Source: Flexivirga meconopsidis
GTDB lineage: Bacteria > Actinomycetota > Actinomycetes > Actinomycetales > Dermatophilaceae
Length of the DNA stretch: 64,000 nucleotides
Direction of reading: 5' to 3'
Assembly (NCBI RefSeq): GCF_026162425.1
Contig: NZ_JAOBQJ010000006.1
Coordinates: 124,001-188,000, forward strand
Part shown: piece after piece, positions 17,233 through 25,010 of the stretch
How positions within the stretch are numbered: position 1 is the stretch's first letter
Layout of the letters: each line of letters begins with the position of its first letter
Notes under the pieces: model-generated
Seen by the model: the letters and a program-made list of their open reading frames with translations, nothing else
What the model was told of the DNA's origin: nothing
Database searches by the model: none
Made by a program: the position numbers and the translations under genes

Positions 17233-18857
17233 GAGATGCGGAATCCCTTCATCATCTTCAGGCCACTGCTCATCGACTTCGCCCAGAGCTTCTCGGACAC
17301 TCCCGGCGGTACGACGAACGCAGGCCCGTGCTGCACGGTGACGTTCTGCGACTCGGTGTACTTCAGGATGCCCTCGGAGCCGTGCCGGCGTCCGAGACCG
17401 GACTCGCCCATGCCGCCCATCGGGGAACCGTTGCTGCCCCACGCGGCCACGAAGCCCTCGTTGACGTTGACCGTGCCGCAGCGGATCTGCTCGGCAACCC
17501 GGCGACCGCGCTTGATGTCACGGGTCCACACCGAGCCGTTGAGGCCGTAGTTGGTGTCGTTGGCCGCGGCCACCGCCTCGGCGTCGTCGGCCACCCGGTA
17601 GATCGCGACGACCGGGCCGAAGGTCTCGCCGCGTCGGCAGTCCATCGCCTCAGTGACGCCGTCCAACACGGTGGGCTCGTAGAAGTAGGGGCCGATCTCC
17701 GGGCGCGCGTGCCCGCCGGCGAGCACCTTGGCGCCCTTCGCGCGGGCGTCCTCGACGTGCTCGGTCACCTTGTCGAGCTGCTGCTGCGAGATCAGCGAGC
17801 CCATGTCGTTGCCGTAGGCGAGGTCGGCGCCGAGCTTCATCTTCTCGACCTTGGCGAGGAAGAGCTTGAGGAATTTGTCGGCGATCTTCTCGTGCAACAG
17901 CAGTCGCTCGATCGAGATGCACAGCTGACCGGCCGACGAGAAGCACGAGCGCACAGCGCATTCCGCGGCCAGTCGCAGGTTGGCGTCCTCCGCGACATAC
18001 ATGGCGTTCTTGCCGCCGAGCTCCAGCGAGGCACCGACCAGCCGGGACGCCGCGCGCTCGGCGACGATCCGGCCGGTGGCGGTCGAGCCGGTGTACATGA
18101 CGTAGTCGGCGCGGTCGAGCACGGCTTCGCCGACGGTGCGGCCAGCACCGAGCACGACCGGCAGCAGGCCTTCCGGCAGACCGGCCTGGTCGAGCAGCTC
18201 GATGGCGCGCAGCGCGGTGAGCGAGGCCTTCTCGTCGGGGCGCAGCACGACCGCATTTCCGGCGAGCAGCGCCGGCAGCGCGTCGGTGATCGACATCGAC
18301 AGCGGGTAGTTCCAGGGACCGACGACGCCGACGACGCCACGCGGCTGGTGCAGCTCGACCGACTGGGTCAGCACCGGGATCGCGCCGAGGTGGCGGCGCG
18401 GCTTGAGGTAGTGCTCGGCCCGGCGTGCGTAGTGGCGGCATACCCCGGCCACGTCGAGCACTTCGTCGAACGCGTGGCGGCGGGTCTTGCCCGACTCGAG
18501 CTGGATCAGATCGAGCAGCTCGTCCTGGTTCTTCAGGATCAGGTCGTGGTAGCGCAGCAGCACGGCGGCGCGCTCCTTGACCGGCCGCGCGGCCCAGCCC
18601 TTCTGCGCGGCCCGGGCGATCTCGTAGGCCCGGTCGACGTCGGCGACGGTCGACCCGGGCAGGGTGGCGAGCAGCCCGCCGGTGAACGGCGTGACGCACT
18701 CGATCTTGGGTGCGTCGGCCGAGGTCAGCGCACGCCCGGCGAGCCGGGTGGCGAGCAGCGGGTCGATCGCGTGGTCAGCCGGACTGGGCCGCGGCGCGGC
18801 TTTCGGCTCCTGCTGGGTAGTCGAGCGGGCATCCTCGGAGAGCAGCTGATCCGTCAT
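17229..18857 (-). CDS. gabD2: aldehyde dehydrogenase, succinate-semialdehyde type (GabD2-like)
   Basis: 542-residue NAD(P)-dependent aldehyde dehydrogenase. The general base Glu lies in SLELGGKNAMY and the nucleophilic Cys in SSAGQLCISIERL; the cofactor strand shows WNYPLSMSI and the phase GSTATGRIV. Overall it resembles the GabD2 group, but the group also handles other aldehydes. It is the first gene of a two-gene operon with the ChoD-like oxidase, whose aldehyde or ketone product may be its substrate. A TACTCT -10 box six bases before the ATG suggests a leaderless message, and a CRP/GlxR-like site lies just upstream. Confidence 0.85.
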   Translation of the reverse strand: MTDQLLSEDARSTTQQEPKAAPRPSPADHAIDPLLATRLAGRALTSADAPKIECVTPFTGGLLATLPGSTVADVDRAYEIARAAQKGWAARPVKERAAVLLRYHDLILKNQDELLDLIQLESGKTRRHAFDEVLDVAGVCRHYARRAEHYLKPRRHLGAIPVLTQSVELHQPRGVVGVVGPWNYPLSMSITDALPALLAGNAVVLRPDEKASLTALRAIELLDQAGLPEGLLPVVLGAGRTVGEAVLDRADYVMYTGSTATGRIVAERAASRLVGASLELGGKNAMYVAEDANLRLAAECAVRSCFSSAGQLCISIERLLLHEKIADKFLKLFLAKVEKMKLGADLAYGNDMGSLISQQQLDKVTEHVEDARAKGAKVLAGGHARPEIGPYFYEPTVLDGVTEAMDCRRGETFGPVVAIYRVADDAEAVAAANDTNYGLNGSVWTRDIKRGRRVAEQIRCGTVNVNEGFVAAWGSNGSPMGGMGESGLGRRHGSEGILKYTESQNVTVQHGPAFVVPPGVSEKLWAKSMSSGLKMMKGFRIS

Positions 18858-18869
18858 TACTCCAGAGTA
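18858..18869 (-). promoter_or_regulatory. candidate leaderless promoter of gabD2
   Basis: On the minus strand TACTCT (18869-18864) is followed by exactly six bases and the ATG at 18857. This is the spacing expected when transcription starts at the A of the start codon. No Shine-Dalgarno at a normal distance is present (GGAG is only two bases from the ATG). The segment 18857-18870 is also a near-palindrome, TTACTC-CA-GAGTAA. Confidence 0.5.
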
Positions 18870-18870
18870 A

Positions 18871-18886
18871 GGTGACCACGCTCACA
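18871..18886 (-). promoter_or_regulatory. CRP/GlxR-like operator before gabD2-choD
   Basis: The minus strand reads TGTGAGCGTGGTCACC, matching the CRP-family consensus TGTGA-N6-TCACA at nine of ten positions. It abuts the -10 box of the gabD2 promoter, covering the spacer/-35 zone, where a bound regulator could block or replace -35 contacts. Established for GlxR/Crp sites in actinobacteria; binding here is inference. Confidence 0.5.
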
Positions 18887-18926
18887 TGTGGAGGGTTGGC
18901 CCGAAATATGGCCGCGACCTGCGGCG

Positions 18927-20048
18927 TCAGCTGCGCTGATAGGGCGCGACGACGACCTCGACGCGCTGGAACTCCTTGAGTTCGGAGTAGCCGGTCGTGG
19001 CCATCGCCCGGCGCAGCGCACCGATCAGGTTGGTGGTGCCGTCGGCGCCCTGGCCCGGCCCGGTGAGGATCTCCGGCAGCGTGCCGACGGTGCGCACCTC
19101 GACGCGTTCACCGCGCGGCAGGTCGCCGTGGTGGGCTTCGGAGCCCCAGTGGAAACCGGCGCCCGGCGCGTCGCTGGAGCGGGCCAGTGCCGCGCCCAGC
19201 ATCACCGCGTCGGCGCCGCAGGCGAACGCCTTGACGATGTCACCGGACAAGCCCATGCCACCGTCGGCGATCACATGCACATACCGGCCGCCGGTCTCGT
19301 CCATGTAGTCGCGTCGCGCGGCGGCGACATCGGCCACTGCCGACGCCATCGGGGCGTGGATGCCGAGCGTGCGGCGCGTGGTGTGCGCCGCTCCCCCGCC
19401 GAAGCCGACGAGGACACCGGCGGCGCCGGTGCGCATCAGGTGCAGTGCGGCCGTGTAGGTCGCGACGCCGCCGACGATCACCGGCACGTCGAGCTCGTAG
19501 ATGAAGCGTTTGAGGTTGAGCGGCTCGGCCCGTCCGCTGACGTGCTCCGCCGAGACCGTGGTGCCGCGAATGACGAAGAGATCGACTCCCGCGTCGACCA
19601 CGGTCTTCCAGTGCTCCTGGGTGCGCTGCGGGGAGAGCGCACCGGCAACGGTGACGCCTGCGTCGCGAATTTCCTTGAGCCGCAACGTGATCAGGTCAGG
19701 GCGGATGGGCTCCTGGTAGATCTGCTGCATGCGCGCGGTGGCGTCGGTCGGGTCGAGTCCGGCGATCTCGCGCAGCAGCGGCTCCGGGTTCTCGTAACGC
19801 GTCCAGAGTCCTTCGAGGTCAAGGACCGGCAGACCGCCGAGCTTGCCCAGCTCGATCGCCGACTGCGGACTCATCACCGAGTCCATCGGCGCGGCCACCA
19901 CCGGCAGGTCGAAGTGATAGGCGTCGATCTGCCAGCCGACCGAGACCTCCTCCGGGTCGCGGGTGCGCCGCGAGGGCACGATCGCGATGTCGTCGAAGGA
20001 GTATGCGCGGCGGCCGCGCTTGCCTCGGCCGATCTCGATCTCAGTCAC
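18927..20048 (-). CDS. guaB3: GuaB3 family IMP dehydrogenase-related protein
   Basis: 373-residue TIM-barrel protein of the GuaB3 subfamily (IMP dehydrogenase-like, without CBS domains). It starts MTEIEIGRGKRGRRAYSFDD, has VVAAPMDSVMSP in the nucleotide site and ARRDYMDETGGRYVHVIADG before the flap. At the position of the catalytic cysteine loop it reads GFGGGAAHTTRR, so the cysteine of the IMPDH/GMPR family is absent (compare GSICTTR in GuaB at 33796-35331). The exact reaction of actinobacterial GuaB3 is unsettled. Neighbour of choD as in mycobacteria. Confidence 0.9.
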   Translation of the reverse strand: MTEIEIGRGKRGRRAYSFDDIAIVPSRRTRDPEEVSVGWQIDAYHFDLPVVAAPMDSVMSPQSAIELGKLGGLPVLDLEGLWTRYENPEPLLREIAGLDPTDATARMQQIYQEPIRPDLITLRLKEIRDAGVTVAGALSPQRTQEHWKTVVDAGVDLFVIRGTTVSAEHVSGRAEPLNLKRFIYELDVPVIVGGVATYTAALHLMRTGAAGVLVGFGGGAAHTTRRTLGIHAPMASAVADVAAARRDYMDETGGRYVHVIADGGMGLSGDIVKAFACGADAVMLGAALARSSDAPGAGFHWGSEAHHGDLPRGERVEVRTVGTLPEILTGPGQGADGTTNLIGALRRAMATTGYSELKEFQRVEVVVAPYQRS

Positions 20049-20082
20049 CGCGCAAGGTTATCCAGCAGAGTTCTTGCCGCGA

Positions 20083-20112
20083 ACCCGCGGGCAGCACCCG
20101 GTGCCCGCGGGT
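20083..20112. terminator. hairpin between relA-like gene and guaB3
   Basis: Perfect 11-bp stem ACCCGCGGGCA / TGCCCGCGGGT (20083-20093 and 20102-20112) with an 8-base loop. It follows the stop of the RelA-like gene at 20141 on the minus strand and precedes guaB3. There is no U-run, so it may be a Rho-type or weak intrinsic terminator. Confidence 0.55.
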
Positions 20113-20140
20113 CAGCTGCGATCGATGCCTCACCACGGGT

Positions 20141-21082
20141 TCAGTGCGGCACCAGCTCGACAGGTAGGTAATAGAGGCCGCGGTCATTCTCCTCAACCTG
20201 AACCCGCAGCTTGTCTCCGACTTCGACGTAATGATCGACCTTGATCAGTCCGTTCACCCCGACCACCGACCGGACTGCGTAGGCCGGGATCAGGCCCTGT
20301 TGTCCACTGCTGTCCACCGCGAGCGCATAACGCTCGCCGGTCGTCCGCACCCGAACCTCGCGGAAGTCATCTTGTGCGGCGGCGGGCTCGACATCGCCGG
20401 CGGCGGCTTCCAGCCCCTGTGCGTCGGCGGTTGCTTCGAGCTCCTCCGCGAGGTCATCGGCGAGCAGGTCGACCTCCGCGAGCAGCGACGCCATCGCACG
20501 CGCGACGGACCCGTGAAATGCGATCGGCTTCATGGCCGACCCCGGCTTGTACAGATCCTCGTGTGTCAGCTCGCCCCACGCGTCTTGCAGGCGAGTCTTG
20601 ATCTGCACCTCGACGACCACCGGGTCGTCGTTGAGCACCGGCACCTCGAACAGGACATGGCACGCCCGGTATCCAGAACGCTTCGGCGCGGCGACATAGT
20701 CGCGCTGGTCGTAAAGGCGCAGATCCCCCAACCGATCGGTGTCGCGCAACGCGTCGAACACGGCCGCCTGATCCCGGGTGGACTTGCACAGCACCTTCAA
20801 CCCGACGAGATCAGTCAGCTCTCGTTCTACGTCCGCCGTGGTGTCCACCGTCAGATCTTCGTCGGCGACCTTCTGGCGCAACTTGTCGAGCGCGCGGGCC
20901 TGCTCCTTGATGCGGGAGTGCGCAGAGTCAAGTCGGGTCCGGTCTGCACCGGCCAGCAGCTCATCACACACCTGCTGCAGCCACTCGCTCATGTCGTGGC
21001 GTGCGGTCAACCACGCACGATGACGTTCGTCGTATGCACGCTCGACCAGTGCCATGAGTTCGTCGTCTTGGGTACCTGGCAT
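20141..21082 (-). CDS. RelA/SpoT-domain (p)ppGpp synthetase-like protein with S1-like tail
   Basis: 313-residue protein. Residues about 50-190 form a RelA/SpoT synthetase domain: SRIKEQARALDKLRQK (G-loop region), LTDLVGLKVLC, YVAAPKRSGYRACHVLFEV and VEVQIKTRLQDAWGELTHED, which retain the arginines, the catalytic Glu and the substrate Gln/His of small alarmone synthetases. No HD hydrolase domain is present. The C-terminal 75 residues (GQQGLIPAYAVRSVVGV then YVEVGDKLRVQVEEN) look like an S1/OB fold. The start ATG 21082 is the first that fits the domain; the open frame continues upstream without support. Confidence 0.75.
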   Translation of the reverse strand: MPGTQDDELMALVERAYDERHRAWLTARHDMSEWLQQVCDELLAGADRTRLDSAHSRIKEQARALDKLRQKVADEDLTVDTTADVERELTDLVGLKVLCKSTRDQAAVFDALRDTDRLGDLRLYDQRDYVAAPKRSGYRACHVLFEVPVLNDDPVVVEVQIKTRLQDAWGELTHEDLYKPGSAMKPIAFHGSVARAMASLLAEVDLLADDLAEELEATADAQGLEAAAGDVEPAAAQDDFREVRVRTTGERYALAVDSSGQQGLIPAYAVRSVVGVNGLIKVDHYVEVGDKLRVQVEENDRGLYYLPVELVPH

Positions 21083-21223
21083 GACAGCCCCCTGCTGATC
21101 GTCCACCTCCGACGTCACCTGCTTACCACTCGCCGAAGCGCGAGAGCCCGTTCCGCACATACCGATTCGACGTCCTTCCCGCCAACCGCGGACGCGAAGA
21201 CGGCAACCGTGGTGAGGTGAGGC

Positions 21224-22750
21224 ATGGACAACCTGGCAAGTGCCCGCAGCAACACCGTCGACGACGTGCTCCGCCGATCTGCGAGTCGATTCGGCGAACG
21301 CACCGCATTGCGCTTCGAGGAGCGGGTATGGAGTTTCGTCGAGCTGGACCGCGCCGTCGATGCCGTGGCGGCGCACCTGTTGAGTCTCGGGCTGGAGCCG
21401 GGGTCGCGGGTTGCGTCATACGGCCTCAACTCGGATCTGTATGTCGTGGGCTTCCTCGCCTGTTCGCGCGCCGGCCTCGTCCACGTGCCGATCAACTCCG
21501 GCCTGGTCGCGCGCGAGCTGGACTATCTACTGCGTCAGTCCGGCAGCAGCGCCGTGCTGGTGGATCCGGCGATGCGCGACCGGCTCACCGACGTCGAGCA
21601 CGTGCCGTCGCTCGTCGTCCCGCTGCGCGGCGACGACTCCCTGTTGCAGGTGGCACTGGCCGGCGCCGCGGATCCGAAGACGCCCCAAGTGTTTTCGGGA
21701 TCGAGCGACGACACCGTCGTACAGCTGCTTTACACCTCCGGCACCACGTCTGCCCCGAAGGGCGCGGTGATGACGCACCGCGCGCTGGTGAGCGAATATC
21801 TCAGCTGCGTCACCGCGCTCGACTTCGCCGAGGACGACGAGGCGCTGCACGTCATGCCGCTCTACCACTCGGCGCAGATGCACGTCTTCGTGCTGCCCGG
21901 GCTGATGGTCGGCAGCAGCAGCACGATCGTGGAGAAGCCGGATCCGACCGACATCCTGCGCCGGCTGTCCGACGATGAGCACCGGTCGTTCTTCGCGGCG
22001 CCGACGCTCTGGGTGGCTCTCGCCAATCATCCCGACTTCGACGAGCGCGGACTCGGTCAACTGCGGAAGGCTTACTACGGAGCCTCGATCATGCCCGTGC
22101 CGGTGCTGCAACGGTTGCAGGCCAAGGCACCCGAGCTGGGGTTTTACAACTGCTTCGGGCAATCCGAGATCGGTCCGTTGGCAACGGTTTTGCGGCCCGA
22201 TGAGCACGAGGCTCGACCGGACAGCGCCGGGCGCCCGGTGCTGTTCGTCGAAGCCCGCGTCGTCGACACCGACGGCAACGACGTGCCTCCCGGCGAGCAG
22301 GGCGAGATCGTCTATCGCTCACCGCAACTGTGCGACGGCTATTGGGACAAACCCGAGGAGTCGGCTGCGGCCTTCGTCGATGGCTGGTTCCATTCCGGCG
22401 ACCTGGTGCGCCGCGACGCCGCCGGCTACGTGTTCGTGGTCGACCGCATCAAGGACGTGATCAACACCGGCGGGGTGCTCGTGGCGTCCCGGGAGATCGA
22501 GGACGCGCTCTACACGCACCCGGCCGTCGCCGAGGTCGCCGTCGTCGGCGTGCCCGACGAGAAGTGGGGTGAAGCGGTCACCGCCTACGTCGTCAGCAAG
22601 GAGCACGTGACCTCGGACGCTCTGGTCGACCACGCCCGCTCGCAGCTCGCCGCCTTCAAGGTGCCCAAGCGCATCGAGTTCGTCGACGACCTGCCCCGCA
22701 ACGCCTCGGGCAAGATCCTCAAGCGTCAGCTGCGGCAGCCCAGGCAGTAG
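21224..22750 (+). CDS. acyl-CoA synthetase (AMP-forming, FadD type)
   Basis: 508-residue ANL superfamily ligase that activates a carboxylic acid through an acyl-adenylate. The P-loop-like motif is LLYTSGTTSAPKGAVMTH (about 168-185), followed by GFYNCFGQSEIGPLATV, the hinge DRIKDVINTGGVLVASREIE and the catalytic lysine in NASGKILKRQL at the end. Transcribed alone, divergent to the RelA-like gene. Chain-length preference cannot be read. Confidence 0.9.
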   Translation: MDNLASARSNTVDDVLRRSASRFGERTALRFEERVWSFVELDRAVDAVAAHLLSLGLEPGSRVASYGLNSDLYVVGFLACSRAGLVHVPINSGLVARELDYLLRQSGSSAVLVDPAMRDRLTDVEHVPSLVVPLRGDDSLLQVALAGAADPKTPQVFSGSSDDTVVQLLYTSGTTSAPKGAVMTHRALVSEYLSCVTALDFAEDDEALHVMPLYHSAQMHVFVLPGLMVGSSSTIVEKPDPTDILRRLSDDEHRSFFAAPTLWVALANHPDFDERGLGQLRKAYYGASIMPVPVLQRLQAKAPELGFYNCFGQSEIGPLATVLRPDEHEARPDSAGRPVLFVEARVVDTDGNDVPPGEQGEIVYRSPQLCDGYWDKPEESAAAFVDGWFHSGDLVRRDAAGYVFVVDRIKDVINTGGVLVASREIEDALYTHPAVAEVAVVGVPDEKWGEAVTAYVVSKEHVTSDALVDHARSQLAAFKVPKRIEFVDDLPRNASGKILKRQLRQPRQ

Positions 22751-22817
22751 CGCCTCTTCGCCCACCGTTCACCCGCCGATTGCCCACGCCAGGTGACGAC
22801 TGCGGCAACGTCGAAGC

Positions 22818-24023
22818 ATGCTCCGTCACCGCCTGTATGCCGCCACCGTCGCCACCGCGCTCGGTCTCGCGATCACCGTGCCGACCTCACACGCCACACC
22901 CGGGCAACTGCCGCTCGGCGCCGCGAACCTCTCCGAGACCCGCACGACCACGACGCTCGCGGCGGGGATCACTCGCACCCGCATCGTGCGCGGCACGACG
23001 CCCGCCTCCCCCGACGAGATCAACACCACCGACCAGGGGCCGTGGGTGGTCAACGAGGTGCTGATCGACCCGGTGAAGGCCAAGGGGCGACTGGAGGCGA
23101 CCTACGGCCCTGACCTCGCCCGCACCGAAACCGTCTCCGACCTGGTCGGTTTCGCCGGCGGACTGATCGGCACCAACGCCTCCTTCTTCACCTTCACCGC
23201 GAGCAAGGACTACCCGGGCGACCCGGTCGGACTCGGACTGTATGGCGGCAAGCTGCTGTCCAACCCGACGACCGACCCGGCCGAGCAGGATGTCGTCTTC
23301 GACGGCCAGACCGGCAAGATGCTCTTCGGCAAGGTGCAGTGGGCGGCCAAGGCGGTCAACGCCCGGACCGGTGACAGCATCGACATCGACGCGGTCGACC
23401 ACCCACCATCGGCAACCGGCGAAACTGACTGGATCACACCGGATTTCGGATCTCGCACACCATCGGGGCCAGGCGCTGAGATCGTGCTGGACAAGCGAGG
23501 CTGCATCGTCCGCAGCAACTGGACGACACGCGGCACCGCGCTCGCAACCGGGCAGTCGTCGGTGCAGGCGACCGGGGCCGACGCCACCGCACTGCAGACG
23601 GTCACCGGTGCTGCGGGTTGCCTCAGCTTCCGCCAGTCGGTCACCGACGCCTTCGGGCAGCGGATCCCGTTGACCAAGAAGACCTTCGGCGTCAACGGCC
23701 GCTATCGACTCACCGCCGATGGGCAGGTTGTCGCGCCGCCCGGGACCGGCAGCTTCTTCGACCGCAACCCGCGCACGATCTTCGGCCGCACAGCGGACGG
23801 CAAGATCGCCCTGGTCACCATCGACGGCCGCATGGCGAGCAGCGTCGGCACCACGGTCGCCGAGTCTGCCGCAGTCGCCAAGTCACTCGGCCTGGTCGAC
23901 GCGGTCAACCTGGACGGCGGCGGATCCACCACTCTCGCAACGGCATCCGGGCCGCTGAACACCCCCAGCGGCGCCGCCAACGCCGAACGTCTCGTCGGGG
24001 ACGCACTCGTCTGGGTGCCATAA
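22818..24023 (+). CDS. secreted phosphodiester glycosidase family protein
   Basis: 401 residues with a signal peptide (basic MLRHR, hydrophobic core AATVATALGLAITV, cleavage near THA-TPG at about 26). The rest fits the NAGPA-like phosphodiester glycosidase domain (PF09992): GGLIGTNASFFTFTA near 115 and the conserved C-terminal VDAVNLDGGGSTTLATASG. Such proteins remove sugar phosphodiester caps or act on wall polymers outside the cell. It stands between the acyl-CoA synthetase and the TetR gene in the same direction, apparently unrelated to either. Confidence 0.85.
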   Translation: MLRHRLYAATVATALGLAITVPTSHATPGQLPLGAANLSETRTTTTLAAGITRTRIVRGTTPASPDEINTTDQGPWVVNEVLIDPVKAKGRLEATYGPDLARTETVSDLVGFAGGLIGTNASFFTFTASKDYPGDPVGLGLYGGKLLSNPTTDPAEQDVVFDGQTGKMLFGKVQWAAKAVNARTGDSIDIDAVDHPPSATGETDWITPDFGSRTPSGPGAEIVLDKRGCIVRSNWTTRGTALATGQSSVQATGADATALQTVTGAAGCLSFRQSVTDAFGQRIPLTKKTFGVNGRYRLTADGQVVAPPGTGSFFDRNPRTIFGRTADGKIALVTIDGRMASSVGTTVAESAAVAKSLGLVDAVNLDGGGSTTLATASGPLNTPSGAANAERLVGDALVWVP

Positions 24024-24145
24024 CCGACGCAGCCCATCTGCTCGCCAGGTCCACGACGCTACCCCGGGAGCCTTCGGCCCAGGACGACGGATTGCTACGC
24101 TGCGCAGGCGTCTTCGTCCGTATTCGCACACCCAGAAGAGGAACG

Positions 24146-24844
24146 GTGTCCCAGTCCAGCTCCGGCAAGCCGACCGATCGTCGTAGCCGCCGCCAGGAGC
24201 AGACCCGCAAACGACTCGTCGACGCGGCCCACGTGCTGATCGCCGAGCGCGGACTGGGCAACGTCACCATCGCCGAGATCACCGAGCAGGCCGACGTCGG
24301 TGCCGGCACCTTCTACAACTATTTCCCCAACCGCGAGGCGGTCGTGCAGGCCGCTGTCGACGACGCTATCGAGACCATCGGGGTCCGGTTCGATGCCCTC
24401 ACCCGCGAGATGACCGACCCAGCCGAGGTGGTCGCGTCCTCGCTGCGGCACCTGATGGGTGCCGCCCTCTCGGACAAGGTGTGGGGCCGGTTCGTCGTAC
24501 AGCTCGGTCTGGCCCACCCGGCGCTGATGGCTTCGCTCGGCCCTCGTGCCGCACGCGACATCGGGTTCGGCATCGACGAAGGCCGTTTCGACGTGCCGGA
24601 TCTGGCGATGGCGGCCGACATCGTCTTCGGGTCGCTGCTCAGTGCGATCCACTCCTACTACACCGCCGGCGCCGACCCGGACAGCGCGGTGCACCTGGCC
24701 GAGTACAACCTTCGCATGCTCGGTCTCACTCCGGCCGACGCCGCCGAGGTATGCCGCAGGCCACTGCCGGACCTGCCGTCGTTCGACGATGCACGCCACC
24801 TCGAGCCCCGGCCGTTCGGGCCGGCCGCGCAGCGCATCCGCTGA
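24146..24844 (+). CDS. TetR family transcriptional regulator
   Basis: 232-residue TetR regulator. The HTH covers about residues 15-62 (IAEITEQADVGAGTFYNYF). The GTG at 24146 is preceded by AGAAGAGG five to twelve bases upstream, a good ribosome binding site; an earlier ATG in frame is lacking. The gene ends 166 bp before the catabolic operon and runs the same way, so it most likely regulates that operon through the palindrome at 24973-24988, and its ligand is probably a pathway intermediate. This regulatory role is inference from position. Confidence 0.87.
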   Translation: MSQSSSGKPTDRRSRRQEQTRKRLVDAAHVLIAERGLGNVTIAEITEQADVGAGTFYNYFPNREAVVQAAVDDAIETIGVRFDALTREMTDPAEVVASSLRHLMGAALSDKVWGRFVVQLGLAHPALMASLGPRAARDIGFGIDEGRFDVPDLAMAADIVFGSLLSAIHSYYTAGADPDSAVHLAEYNLRMLGLTPADAAEVCRRPLPDLPSFDDARHLEPRPFGPAAQRIR

Positions 24845-24920
24845 CCCCACGCTGACACCCACCTGACCGACGCCCGGGCGGCGTCGCGCACTCTCAGCGA
24901 CACTAATTTCGATGTGACCC

Positions 24921-24950
24921 TTGCCTCATCGGTGAGGATGTGTTCATAAT
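24921..24950 (+). promoter_or_regulatory. candidate sigma-A promoter of the catabolic operon
   Basis: TTGCCT (24921-24926) and CATAAT (24945-24950) with an 18-base spacer, in an AT-rich island unlike its surroundings. The predicted start near 24957 would give a leader of about 54 bases containing a palindrome and a GGGAG ribosome binding site (25001-25005). Confidence 0.5.
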
Positions 24951-24972
24951 CACTCCTATCGAAATGACGATC

Positions 24973-24988
24973 CATTCATTTCTGAATG
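24973..24988. promoter_or_regulatory. palindromic operator candidate CATTCA-TTTC-TGAATG
   Basis: Six-base arms separated by four bases, located directly downstream of the predicted transcription start of the flavin hydroxylase operon and behind a TetR gene. Position and symmetry fit a TetR-family roadblock operator. Confidence 0.5.
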
Positions 24989-25010
24989 ATCCTTCACATT
25001 GGGAGTGCAC

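Noticed and set aside
15496-17550. Long open frame opposite the ChoD-like gene
   Set aside because: Same reason: guaA, choD, gabD2 and groEL all have long antisense frames; the sense frames carry clear family motifs.
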